Source: JALOOE01 sp964423545 (GTDB lineage: Bacteria; Chloroflexota; Anaerolineae; CG2-30-64-16). Taken from it: a stretch of DNA of 23,218 nucleotides. The notes under the pieces are model-generated. The model was not told the DNA's origin. It was given only the letters and a program-made list of their open reading frames with translations, and ran no database searches. The stretch covers positions 1 through 23,218 of the forward strand of contig CAYRFV010000053.1 in assembly GCA_964423545.1 (NCBI GenBank), read 5' to 3'. Position numbers and translations under genes: made by a program. Positions 7,328 to 15,083 of the stretch are shown here, in pieces (the stretch's first letter is position 1; the number at the start of each line of letters is the position of its first letter).

Positions 7328-8407
7328 TCACCCCTCGTCTTCGATGGCCTGGAGCCTTTCCGTCTGTTCGCTTGTGGCCAGTTCCTCGATGAACTCGTCC
7401 AGGGCGCCGTTCAGGACCGCCGGCAGATTGTAGATAGTCTTGCCGATCCGGTGATCGGTGACGCGATTCTGCGGGAAGTTATAGGTGCGTATCTTCTCGC
7501 TGCGCTCGCCCGTCCCTACCTGCGTGCGCCGGGTTTCGCTGCGCTCGTGCGCCAGACGCTCCTGCTCCGCCTGGTAGAGGCGCGCGCGCAAGATCGCCAT
7601 CGCTTTTGTGCGATTCTGGAGCTGCGACTTCTCATCCTGACAGCTCACCACGATTCCGCTGGGCAGATGCGTGACGCGCACCGCCGAGTCGGTGGTATTG
7701 ACGCTTTGCCCGCCGGGCCCGGTCGCCCGGAACACATCGATGCGCACATCGTTGGGGCCGATCTCGACATCGACGTCGTCTGCTTCGGGCAACACAGCCA
7801 CGGTCGCGGTCGACGTATGAATGCGCCCCTGCGCCTCGGTGATGGGCACGCGCTGCACGCGGTGCACGCCGCTTTCGTATTTCAGCCGCGAATAGGCGCC
7901 GCGGCCGCGCACCTGGAAGATGACTTCCTTGAACCCGCCGACGCCGGTCTCGCTTTGACTCATGAGTTCGGTCTTGCAGTGATGTTCCTCAGCCCAGCGC
8001 GTGTACATGCGGAATAGATCGGCTGCAAAGAGGCCGGCTTCATCGCCGCCGGCGCCGGCCCGGATTTCGACGATGACGTTTCTCTCGTCGTTCGGGTCTT
8101 TGGGGAGAAGCAGGTGCTGGAGCTCCGCCAGCCGCGCTTCCTGCTCCGCGTGGAGGCGTGCGACCTCCGCGCGCGCCAGCTCCACCATCTCGGGATCGGT
8201 CTCGGTTTCGACCATGTGCTGCGCGCCGGTCAGTTCGCCGTCAGCCGCCCGATAGGACCGATAGAGGCTGACGATCTCCTCCATTTCGGCCTGTTCGCGC
8301 GCCAGATCTGCCAGGCGCGCCGGGTCGGTGGCAGTGACCGGGTCGGCCATCTGCACATTCAACTCCTCATAACGGCGTTCGATAGCCGCCAGCTTGTCCA
8401 GGACCAT
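7328..8407 (-). CDS. prfA: Peptide chain release factor 1
   Basis: A 359-residue class I release factor that reads UAA and UAG and triggers peptide release on the ribosome. The GGQ motif is in RATGPGGQSVNTTDSAVR (GGQ at 232-234). The stop-codon recognition tripeptide is PIT (188-190, in RVPITEAQGRIHTS), a PxT form that marks RF1 rather than RF2 (SPF). AGAGGDEAGLFAADLFRMY is also typical. The ATG at 8407 is chosen because it begins the family's N-terminus (MVLDKLAAIERRYEEL) and follows the apt stop by one base (TAACATG). An open frame continues further upstream to 8545, but it lies inside apt and has no family similarity. The next gene, prmC, modifies this protein's GGQ. Confidence 0.97.
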   Translation of the reverse strand: MVLDKLAAIERRYEELNVQMADPVTATDPARLADLAREQAEMEEIVSLYRSYRAADGELTGAQHMVETETDPEMVELARAEVARLHAEQEARLAELQHLLLPKDPNDERNVIVEIRAGAGGDEAGLFAADLFRMYTRWAEEHHCKTELMSQSETGVGGFKEVIFQVRGRGAYSRLKYESGVHRVQRVPITEAQGRIHTSTATVAVLPEADDVDVEIGPNDVRIDVFRATGPGGQSVNTTDSAVRVTHLPSGIVVSCQDEKSQLQNRTKAMAILRARLYQAEQERLAHERSETRRTQVGTGERSEKIRTYNFPQNRVTDHRIGKTIYNLPAVLNGALDEFIEELATSEQTERLQAIEDEG

Positions 8408-8408
8408 G

Positions 8409-8957
8409 TTATCCCAGGAACACCGGCAGATTGCCGGTGGCGATGATGTGCTGCCACTGCACAGGGTCGTTGCCTTCAGTGAAGGCGGCCGCTTCTGCGA
8501 TGACTGCGCCGCCCGCGCTCTCAACCAGCTTGCGCATGCCGGCAAGTGTGCTGCCGGTGCTGATCACATCATCGACGAGAATGATGCGTTTGCCTTGCAC
8601 CAGGCCCAGGTCCTTGCCATCCAGCCACAGGGTCTGCGGCGCGCCGGTGGTGATCGAGAGCACCTCGACGCTGACCGCACCGACCATGTACGGCTTCCTG
8701 GTCTTGCGAGCGACGATGTACGGCAGCTTCACGCGTACAGAGATCGCATGCGCCAACGGAATGCTCTTGACCTCGGCGGTCATGATCGCGTCGGCGTCTC
8801 TCGGCAGCCGTGGGGCCAGCTCATCGGCGATCGCTTCGACGACCTCATAGTCGCCAAGCATATTGAAGATGGCGATGCGCACCTTCGGCGCGACCTCGAA
8901 AAGCGGCAGATGGCGGGTGAGACCACAGATCTGTGTGGTATAGTGCTCCTGCGACAT
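8409..8957 (-). CDS. apt: Adenine phosphoribosyltransferase-like purine salvage enzyme
   Basis: A 182-residue type I phosphoribosyltransferase. The PRPP-binding motif is IILVDDVISTGSTLAGM, preceded by a hydrophobic strand, and the length fits Apt. DADAIMTAEVKSIPLAHAIS and LPYIVARKTRKPYM match the Apt-like branch that includes xanthine/adenine PRTases. It would join the purine base to PRPP, releasing pyrophosphate. The ATG at 8957 follows a strong GGAGGAGAG (8970-8962). It is the first gene of the eight-gene minus-strand operon ending at murJ, with a candidate promoter about 130 nt upstream. Base specificity, adenine against xanthine/hypoxanthine, is not certain. Confidence 0.85.
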   Translation of the reverse strand: MSQEHYTTQICGLTRHLPLFEVAPKVRIAIFNMLGDYEVVEAIADELAPRLPRDADAIMTAEVKSIPLAHAISVRVKLPYIVARKTRKPYMVGAVSVEVLSITTGAPQTLWLDGKDLGLVQGKRIILVDDVISTGSTLAGMRKLVESAGGAVIAEAAAFTEGNDPVQWQHIIATGNLPVFLG

Positions 8958-9082
8958 GCGACTCTCCTCCCTCAGGAAGGCGCGCGCAACTTCGAGGCAC
9001 GCGGTCTTCAGTCACTCGTATGCGCCACACGACTAGCGCGCAACGCCGGACGGGTGGAACTTGCCTCCCGAGCCGTCCGACG

Positions 9083-9098
9083 CACGATGATTCTACCA
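9083..9098 (-). promoter_or_regulatory. Candidate extended -10 promoter of the apt-prfA-prmC-murJ operon
   Basis: The minus strand reads TGGTAGAAT (9098-9090), an extended -10 (TGn plus TAGAAT), placing +1 near 9083 and giving a leader of about 126 nt before apt. A -35-like TTGCGT lies 19 nt upstream of the hexamer, longer than ideal. The leader holds a 7-bp inverted repeat (9047-9053 with 9073-9079) whose role is unknown. The 268-nt stretch between apt and the carboxypeptidase is otherwise without a gene. Confidence 0.42.
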
Positions 9099-9188
9099 TA
9101 AGAGGCGATGAATAACGCAATCCGAGTGCGCACGATGGGGGCGTCGACGCCGCGACTGCTGCGCCGCACATGTCCGGCGACCCGTTCG

Positions 9189-9204
9189 TGATATAATCCG
9201 AATG
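9189..9204 (+). promoter_or_regulatory. Extended -10 promoter of the M14 carboxypeptidase gene
   Basis: TGATATAAT (9189-9197) is a perfect extended -10. The predicted +1 is near 9204, leaving a 22-nt leader that contains AGGAAAGG (9211-9218) and then ATG at 9226. No convincing -35 is seen at 17-18 nt spacing. This placement is the reason for rejecting the in-frame ATG at 9202 as the start, since it would lie at or before the transcript's first base. Confidence 0.55.
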
Positions 9205-9225
9205 TCACACAGGAAAGGTGCCCGG

Positions 9226-10809
9226 ATGATTCGCCTCACTCCGTACAGGCTGGCCGTCACGGCCGGCGTGCTGATCGTTCTGTCGGCGCCACTCATCGGC
9301 CTCCTGCGGGCTACGGCTCAGGAGGATGCGCCGCCAATCTACTACTGGGTCACGCTGGCAGCGGCCGATCGCACCGCGCGCAATGCAGTGACTGAAGCCG
9401 GCATCGCAATCGACGCCCTTCGGAGCGACGGCGTGACAGCTATCGTGGATGCGCGTGGGCTGGAGCGCTTGCTCGCACAGGGACTTGTCCCGTTGTCGGT
9501 CCAGCCCCTGGACTTCCCACCGGTCGACAGTGCCTATCACAACTACGCCGAGCTGCAAACGGTTGTTCACCAGATCGCGGCTGCTCATCCGGACATCACG
9601 CGGCTCTACACGAGCGGGTTGAGTTTGGAGGGTCGCGGGATCCTGGCCGTGAAGATCAGTGACGCACCGGATGGCGACGATCCAACGGAGCCAGCTGTGC
9701 TTTTCGTGGCCCTGCATCATGCCCGGGAGCACCTCACGGTCGAAATGGCCCTGGAGGTGATCCGGCTCTTCACCGGCGGCTACGGCATAGATCCGGCGCT
9801 GACCAATCTCGTCAACACGCGCGAGATCTGGGTGTTGCCGAACGTGAACCCGGACGGCAGTGAGTATGACATTGGCGGTGGCGTCTACTGGTGGTGGCGC
9901 AAGAACCGGCGGCCAAATGCCGATGGCAGCATCGGCGTCGATTTGAACCGCAACTACGGCTATCGTTGGGGCGGCCAAGGTTCATCGGGTCTACCAGCCG
10001 ACGACACCTATCGCGGTCCGGCGCCATTCTCGGAGCCGGAGACGCAAGCCGTGCGTGACTTCGTGCTGGCGCATCCGGATATCTCGGCTGCAATCAGCTT
10101 CCACACTTTTGGTGAGCTGATCCTCCACCCGTACGGCTACACCGGAGTCGATCTCCCGCCCGATATGACCCTGGAGGATCTGTACACGTTCCGCGCCCTC
10201 GCCAACCAGATGGCTGCGAGCAATGGCTACACGCCGCTCCAGTCCAGCGACCTCTATATCACCTCCGGCGACACGGTGGATTGGCTTTACGGTGAGCGGG
10301 GGATCTTCGCATTCACCTTCGAAATGTATCCGACAAGCAGTCCGCCCGGCTTCTATCCACCGGCCGACGCCATCGAGCGGGAGGTGCAGCGCAATCACGC
10401 TGCGATCGCCTATCTGGCGGCTGTCGCCGACAATCCGCGCAAAGCAATCGGCATGGGCGGGGATGTCACCGCACCGGCCGTGGACATCAGCGTGACGGCG
10501 TCGCTGGTCACGGTCGGACAGACGGTCACCGCCACTGCCACGGTGAGCGATGATATGGAGGTAACGCTGGTCGCATGGTGCGTGGACGGGCAGACCGTCG
10601 CGATGCAGGCTGCCGGACCCTTTGACCTGACCTGGACGCCGGAACCTGGGGCCCATGGGTTGCAGGCCATGGCGTTCGATGCAGGTGGAAATGTGGGCGT
10701 ATCGTTGCCCATCACCGTCACGGCCCGCTCAGTCACGCCGCGATCGCTCTGGCTTCCGATGATCGGTCGCGAATCGTCGGCAACCGTGTGGACTGGGGGC
10801 CCGAGGTGA
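9226..10809 (+). CDS. Secreted M14-family zinc carboxypeptidase with C-terminal Ig-like region
   Basis: A 527-residue metallocarboxypeptidase that removes C-terminal amino acids from peptides outside the cytoplasmic membrane. A signal peptide-like N-terminus (MIRLTPYRLAVTAGVLIVLS, cleavage perhaps after ATAQ) leads to a propeptide-like segment to about residue 100. The catalytic domain carries HHAREH (zinc ligands H165 and E168), KNRRP with the substrate-carboxylate Arg, DLNRNYGYRWG (N241, R242), SFHTFGE (third zinc ligand H293), YITSGDTVDW and the general base in FTFEMYP (E366), so the full catalytic set is present, carboxypeptidase T-like. Residues about 415-507 look like a beta-sandwich Ig-like domain, ending in a polar tail. 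Start 9226 has AGGAAAGG 7 nt upstream. It is monocistronic and divergent from apt. Side-chain specificity is not readable. Confidence 0.92.
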   Translation: MIRLTPYRLAVTAGVLIVLSAPLIGLLRATAQEDAPPIYYWVTLAAADRTARNAVTEAGIAIDALRSDGVTAIVDARGLERLLAQGLVPLSVQPLDFPPVDSAYHNYAELQTVVHQIAAAHPDITRLYTSGLSLEGRGILAVKISDAPDGDDPTEPAVLFVALHHAREHLTVEMALEVIRLFTGGYGIDPALTNLVNTREIWVLPNVNPDGSEYDIGGGVYWWWRKNRRPNADGSIGVDLNRNYGYRWGGQGSSGLPADDTYRGPAPFSEPETQAVRDFVLAHPDISAAISFHTFGELILHPYGYTGVDLPPDMTLEDLYTFRALANQMAASNGYTPLQSSDLYITSGDTVDWLYGERGIFAFTFEMYPTSSPPGFYPPADAIEREVQRNHAAIAYLAAVADNPRKAIGMGGDVTAPAVDISVTASLVTVGQTVTATATVSDDMEVTLVAWCVDGQTVAMQAAGPFDLTWTPEPGAHGLQAMAFDAGGNVGVSLPITVTARSVTPRSLWLPMIGRESSATVWTGGPR

Positions 10810-10865
10810 CGCCCGATCACTCGGTCCGGCGTCCTTCGACGCTCCTGGTTTTCCGGTCGGGCGAC

Positions 10866-10901
10866 TGGACGCTGCGCCGGTCTGCGAGTACACTGTTCTC
10901 A
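10866..10901 (+). promoter_or_regulatory. Promoter of murF-alr, nearly leaderless
   Basis: TGGACG (10866-10871) and TACACT (10889-10894) are separated by 17 nt, each matching consensus at about 4 of 6 positions. The predicted +1 is near 10901, two bases before the ATG at 10903. No Shine-Dalgarno precedes this ATG, consistent with a leaderless message. Confidence 0.45.
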
Positions 10902-10902
10902 C

Positions 10903-13527
10903 ATGATTCAGCTTGACGACCTGCTTGCTGCAACCGGGGGGCGGCTGTCTGGCTCATCGGCCGTAACAGCCTTCGCCTCGTTCTGCTACGACTCGCGACT
11001 GGTGCAGCCGGGCCAGCTCTTCCTGGCGGTCCGCACCGATCGAGCGGATGGCCACGACTACATCGGCCATGCGTTAGCGGGCGGCGCGACCGGGGTGCTG
11101 TGCCAACAGCCTTTCGATGTGAGCCCTTACGGCGCTGCCTGTGTCGTCGTACCGGACACGCGGCAGGCGCTCCAGGACTGGGCGCGTTTCGTGTTGGCGA
11201 AACAGCGCCTCCGGATCGTCGGCGTCACCGGCAGCGTGGGCAAGACCACGACGAAGGAGGCCATCGCGGCTGTGCTGGGCAGCCACTTCCCCGTTTTCAG
11301 GAATCGCGCCAACTTCAACGGACTCTATGGACTGCCGATTGCGCTCGGCGAACTGCTGCCGGAACACAGCATCGCGGTTCTGGAGATGGCCGCCGATCAT
11401 TTCGGCGAGATGGCCCGGCTATGCGCCATGGCCCCCCCGCATGTTGCCGTCGTTACGTCCGTCGAGCCGGCCCACCTCGAAACGTTCGGGTCGCTTGAGG
11501 CCATTGCACGCGAGAAGGGAGAGCTGGTTGCCGTCCTCCCCGCCGAGGGTCTGGCCGTGCTCAATGCCGATGATCCGCGCGTGATGGGCATGGCGACTCG
11601 TTGTGCGTCCGGCGTCCGGATAGCAACGTTCAGCGCGGAACACACACCGGCCGCTGCGCGCAGCGGCTGGCATGTTGCGGCCAGCGGCATCATCGTGACG
11701 CGCGCCGGGCTGCGCTTCGACATCGATACACCGGCGGGACGCGATCATGTCCATTTTCCGCTGCTGGGCCGCCATCAGGTCAACGCCGCGCTGGCGGCCA
11801 TCGCCGTAGGGCTGCACTTTGGCATCGGGTTGCCGGAGGTGCTGGCGCAATTGGCCCAGGTGGAGTGCATTCCGGGACGCCTCAATCCGCTGCCTGGTCG
11901 CCGCGGCAGTCTGCTGCTGGATGATTCCTACAGCTCCAGCCCGGCCGCAGCCGAAGCTGCGCTGGACACGTTGGCCGCATTGGAGGGGCGCCGCAAGATC
12001 GCCGTTCTGGGCGATATGCTGGAATTGGGCGACGCAGAAGCTGACGGTCACGAACGAGTTGGCCGCAAGGCGGCTCAGGCGGTTGACCTGCTGGTGACCA
12101 AGGGCGGTCGCGCCCGTCGGATCGCCGATGCCTCGCGCAGCGCCGGACTGACCGCCGACCAGGTCATGATCACCTACACCGCCGCAGATGCCGCGGCCGC
12201 GGCCCTTCGCCACCTGGGACCGGGCGATGTCGTGCTCGTGAAGGGCTCCCTTGCCACGCGCATGGAGCAGGTGACGCGTGCGCTGTTGGAGGACGGCACA
12301 CCCGCCGCCGATGTCCTTGTGCGCCAGGATGCAGCCTGGCGGGAGCTGGTCACCGTTCGGCCCGACCGGCCCACCTGGCTGGAGATTGACCTGGGTGCGA
12401 TCGCCCACAATGTGCGCCGGTTGAAGCAGCTTGCCGGGGATGCATTGCTGATGATCTCGCTCAAGGCCGACGCCTATGGCCATGGCGCGATCCAGGTGGC
12501 GCAGACTGCGCTCCACAACGGGGCAACCTGGCTGGGCGTGGCGTGTCTCAGCGAAGGCGTCGCACTGCGCCAGGCCGGCATCGCTGCGCCGATCCTGGTC
12601 CTCGGCTACACGCCGGCCTGGCAGGCGCGAGATGCTTTGCGTCACGATCTCACCCTGACTGTCTTCGATCTGGAGGTGGCGCAGGCCTTCTCTCGCGCCG
12701 CTCTTGCGCTGGATCGACGGGCGCAGGTCCATGTGAAGATTGACACCGGCATGAGCCGGCTCGGCGTTTTTCCGGGCGATGCTGCCGGGTTCGTGGCCAC
12801 ACTGACTGGCCTGCCCGGCTTGTCCGTGGAAGGAATCTTCACGCATCTTGCGGTGGCTGATGGCGCAAGCGAGTGGGAGTCAGCGTATACGGATGGCCAG
12901 CTTCTCGCCTTTAGGCGCGTCTTGAGCGAACTGAGCACTGCCGGCATCCACATCCCGCTGGTCCATGTCCTCAACAGCGCGGGCTTGCTCCGTCCTGGAG
13001 GGGGAGTTTCAGCGCTGGGCGGCCCTGCGAACGGCGGTCCGCAGCCCGCATTCCAGGTGCTCGTCCGTCCCGGTATCGCCGTCTATGGGCTTGACCCATC
13101 GCCCCAGGTGCGCTGCCCGCCCGATTTTCGGCCTGCGCTGACGTGGAAGACGCAAATCGCACAAGTGAAGACGCTGCCGGCCGGCAGTTACGTCGGATAC
13201 GGCGGATCGTATCGTACGACGGCCCAGGCGCGCATCGCGGTCATTCCCGTGGGCTATGCCGACGGCTTCCGTCGGGGGCCCCAGCATTGGGGCGAGGTTC
13301 TCGTGCGCGGCCACCGAGCGCCGATCGTCGGACGCGTCTGCATGGATCAGACGATGATCGATGTGAGCGACGTCCCCGGAGTGCGGATCGGCGATGAGGT
13401 GGTGTTGATCGGCGCGCAAGGCGCCGATCGGCTCACCGCGGAAGAAGTCGCGAGCCGGCTGGGCACCATCAACTACGAGGTCGTCTCCGCGATTCTGCCG
13501 CGCGTGCCGCGCGAGACTTTTGCCTGA
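10903..13527 (+). CDS. murF-alr: Bifunctional MurF ligase-alanine racemase fusion
   Basis: An 874-residue fusion of two peptidoglycan enzymes. Residues 1-465 are MurF, which ligates D-Ala-D-Ala to the UDP-MurNAc-tripeptide using ATP: P-loop VGVTGSVGKTTTKEA (K114), NFNGLYGLP, IAREKGEL with the carbamylated Lys (K205), GRHQVNAALAA, DDSYSSSP and AVLGDMLELG. Residues about 485-874 are alanine racemase, PLP-dependent: KADAYGHG with the PLP Lys (K521), VKIDTGMSRLGV, the SYG-type Tyr in VGYGGSYR (Y766), VIPVGYADGFRRG and GRVCMDQTMIDVSD. A linker of about 20 residues joins them, and a Gly/Pro-rich insert (about 697-716) sits in the racemase. Fusions of this order are known in other phyla. Both active sites look intact. 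The ATG has no Shine-Dalgarno. Confidence 0.96.
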   Translation: MIQLDDLLAATGGRLSGSSAVTAFASFCYDSRLVQPGQLFLAVRTDRADGHDYIGHALAGGATGVLCQQPFDVSPYGAACVVVPDTRQALQDWARFVLAKQRLRIVGVTGSVGKTTTKEAIAAVLGSHFPVFRNRANFNGLYGLPIALGELLPEHSIAVLEMAADHFGEMARLCAMAPPHVAVVTSVEPAHLETFGSLEAIAREKGELVAVLPAEGLAVLNADDPRVMGMATRCASGVRIATFSAEHTPAAARSGWHVAASGIIVTRAGLRFDIDTPAGRDHVHFPLLGRHQVNAALAAIAVGLHFGIGLPEVLAQLAQVECIPGRLNPLPGRRGSLLLDDSYSSSPAAAEAALDTLAALEGRRKIAVLGDMLELGDAEADGHERVGRKAAQAVDLLVTKGGRARRIADASRSAGLTADQVMITYTAADAAAAALRHLGPGDVVLVKGSLATRMEQVTRALLEDGTPAADVLVRQDAAWRELVTVRPDRPTWLEIDLGAIAHNVRRLKQLAGDALLMISLKADAYGHGAIQVAQTALHNGATWLGVACLSEGVALRQAGIAAPILVLGYTPAWQARDALRHDLTLTVFDLEVAQAFSRAALALDRRAQVHVKIDTGMSRLGVFPGDAAGFVATLTGLPGLSVEGIFTHLAVADGASEWESAYTDGQLLAFRRVLSELSTAGIHIPLVHVLNSAGLLRPGGGVSALGGPANGGPQPAFQVLVRPGIAVYGLDPSPQVRCPPDFRPALTWKTQIAQVKTLPAGSYVGYGGSYRTTAQARIAVIPVGYADGFRRGPQHWGEVLVRGHRAPIVGRVCMDQTMIDVSDVPGVRIGDEVVLIGAQGADRLTAEEVASRLGTINYEVVSAILPRVPRETFA

Positions 13528-13569
13528 TCTGTGACGCATCCGATTCGATGTGCGGAGCTCGCCGAAATG

Positions 13570-13585
13570 TGCTATCATTGTGGTG
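13570..13585 (+). promoter_or_regulatory. Extended -10 promoter of the 376-aa unknown gene
   Basis: TGCTATCAT (13570-13578) is an extended -10 with one mismatch to TGnTATAAT. The +1 would be near 13585, before AGGAG (13600-13604) and the ATG at 13613. No clear -35 is seen. Confidence 0.45.
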
Positions 13586-13612
13586 AAGACACCCGCCACA
13601 GGAGACTACGTC

Positions 13613-14743
13613 ATGGCGTCTCACCCCAGTTATGAGCGTGTCGCTCGAGCATATGCCGATCGTGCGCGTGCGCTCCTGCGACCGGCCGCCTCGTTTGGCG
13701 CAGAGCAGGCCGCACCCCTCCCGACTTCCACCCGCACCCTGACGACCCAGGCGAGCACGCTCGCGCGTCGCGCAGCCGAGCTGCGGCAGATGAACACGGC
13801 GTCGCTCGCCGCAACGGATCCGACAGCGCGCGCGGAGGCTTCCCTCCGGCTGCTGGCCCAGGCGGTGACCGATCTACAGGTCAGCGCCTATCTCCTCCGG
13901 GCCGCGCAGGGAGGACAGCCACGCCATGATGAGTGGCCTGCTGACTGGGGCGAGGATGATGGATTCGTCTCCCTGGACATTGAGGCCAATCTGGCGATCC
14001 TGTCGAGCGACGCGATCGCCTTCGCGACGCGCGCGATCGCCCTGCCGCCTGATCTGCCGTCGGCTCGCAGTCAGCTCGCAGGTGTGGTGGTCACGACGCT
14101 GGATGCCATCGAGGGCCGCGCTGCCAGGACGGGCCAGACTGCCGTCAGCGGCCTGTTGGTGTTGGGTATCGGCCAGGTGGCCCATGCGGCTGGCATCGTC
14201 GGATCGGACATCGCGCAGGCGCTTGGGGTGGCCGAGCAGGCGTCGCGCATCTTCGCTCTGGCGCGAGATTTCGCGCTCAGCGCCTACAACGCGGTCGTAG
14301 CTCTGCTGGGACCAGCCGTGGCGCAAAGCGCCGCGCAGCAAGTGCTGGCCTGGGTGAACGACGTGGCCGCCGGCGAACAGCTCCAGACTCTGCTCGCTCG
14401 GCTCTACGGGACGAAGCAGACGGCTCAGCATCTCGACGCAGTCGTCACGGCCAGCCAGGCCGACCTCGGCAAGTTCGTGATCGCGATTCGGGAGGTCGAA
14501 GGGCTCAACAGCGGCTTCCAACAGCAGCTTGATCTCGTCGACAAGCTCCTGCGCGGCTTCCGACTACTCGGCGGCGCGGCGGCTGCCACGATCCCACAGG
14601 CGACGGTGTTGATGGCGGCCGCCTACATCGTGATTGTGGGCTATGCTGTGTTTGCCGGAGCCGATTACGTCGATGCCAGGACCGTGCGGGTGCTGAATCG
14701 GGTGCCCGGCGTGCGTCAGGTGGTGGAGAGGTCCGTCGGCTGA
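13613..14743 (+). CDS. Unrecognised 376-aa alpha-helical protein with hydrophobic C-terminal segment
   Basis: I do not recognise a family. The protein is rich in Ala, Leu, Gln and Arg and looks almost entirely helical. Residues 1-95 are polar with heptad-like spacing (coiled-coil candidates such as TTQASTLARRAAELRQM), followed by an acidic tryptophan-containing stretch (DEWPADWGEDDGF). A moderately hydrophobic Gly/Ala-rich segment lies near 183-208 (GLLVLGIGQVAHAAGIVG), another helix near 220-250, and a probable transmembrane hairpin near 325-357 (ATVLMAAAYIVIVGYAVFAG). The C-terminal 18 residues are basic. The start at 13613 is chosen for AGGAG 8 nt upstream; an upstream in-frame GTG (13550) would precede the promoter. 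Two further unknown genes follow on the same strand. It might be a membrane-associated structural or pore-like helical protein, but that is a guess. Confidence 0.75.
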   Translation: MASHPSYERVARAYADRARALLRPAASFGAEQAAPLPTSTRTLTTQASTLARRAAELRQMNTASLAATDPTARAEASLRLLAQAVTDLQVSAYLLRAAQGGQPRHDEWPADWGEDDGFVSLDIEANLAILSSDAIAFATRAIALPPDLPSARSQLAGVVVTTLDAIEGRAARTGQTAVSGLLVLGIGQVAHAAGIVGSDIAQALGVAEQASRIFALARDFALSAYNAVVALLGPAVAQSAAQQVLAWVNDVAAGEQLQTLLARLYGTKQTAQHLDAVVTASQADLGKFVIAIREVEGLNSGFQQQLDLVDKLLRGFRLLGGAAAATIPQATVLMAAAYIVIVGYAVFAGADYVDARTVRVLNRVPGVRQVVERSVG

Positions 14744-14750
14744 CGGCCGC

Positions 14751-14770
14751 GCCGTGGTGAACGGCACGGC
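14751..14770 (+). terminator. GC-rich hairpin between two unknown genes
   Basis: gccgtg (14751-14756) pairs with cacggc (14765-14770) around an 8-nt loop, starting 7 nt after the 376-aa gene's stop. There is no T-tract, so it is a weak terminator candidate. It lies in the 104-nt gap before the small 77-aa gene. Confidence 0.22.
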
Positions 14771-14847
14771 CCGGTGAAGCTTCGCGATCGCTTGCCGTGG
14801 CGCTCTGCACGCATTCGTTCGTCTGGAGACGATGCTGGAGGTGTCCC

Positions 14848-15081
14848 ATGAAAGGTGACTGGTTCAGTTGGCCGAGACGGTTCCTTCGTTGGCTGCTCAG
14901 TTCGCCGTTTCAGTCGATGCCGCCTTTGTTCGGCAACACGGCGCCGCTGGATTGGCAAGCTTTCAAGGCGCAGGCTGAGGAAGCCAAGCGTTGTGGGTTG
15001 GGTGGCGTCGCTGCCCAGGCCCCCATGCCTCACCGGAAGTCCAGGCCGGCGCGATGGGATTCGGCGCTCGAACGACAATAG
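14848..15081 (+). CDS. Small unknown protein, 77 aa
   Basis: No family recognised. It starts MKGDWFSWPRRFLRWLLSSP, an amphipathic, Trp- and Arg-rich segment that could lie on the membrane surface, followed by a polar central part (LDWQAFKAQAEEAKRCG) and a basic tail (PHRKSRPARWD). The start is well supported: GGAGG (14837-14841) stands 6 nt before the ATG. An upstream in-frame ATG at 14797 lacks a Shine-Dalgarno. The stop lies 2 nt before the next gene's ATG, so the two are probably translated together. Confidence 0.6.
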   Translation: MKGDWFSWPRRFLRWLLSSPFQSMPPLFGNTAPLDWQAFKAQAEEAKRCGLGGVAAQAPMPHRKSRPARWDSALERQ

Positions 15082-15083
15082 CG

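Noticed and set aside
9202..9225. Upstream ATG (9202) as the carboxypeptidase start
   Set aside because: It lies at or before the predicted transcript start and lacks a Shine-Dalgarno; 9226 has AGGAAAGG and begins a normal signal peptide.
8958..9225. Riboswitch or tRNA in the 268-nt divergent gap
   Set aside because: Only promoters and one 7-bp inverted repeat are visible; there is no cloverleaf and no known riboswitch core.
11419..12846. Minus-strand open frame of 475 codons inside murF-alr
   Set aside because: Shadow of a well-supported fusion gene; no motif and no start signal.
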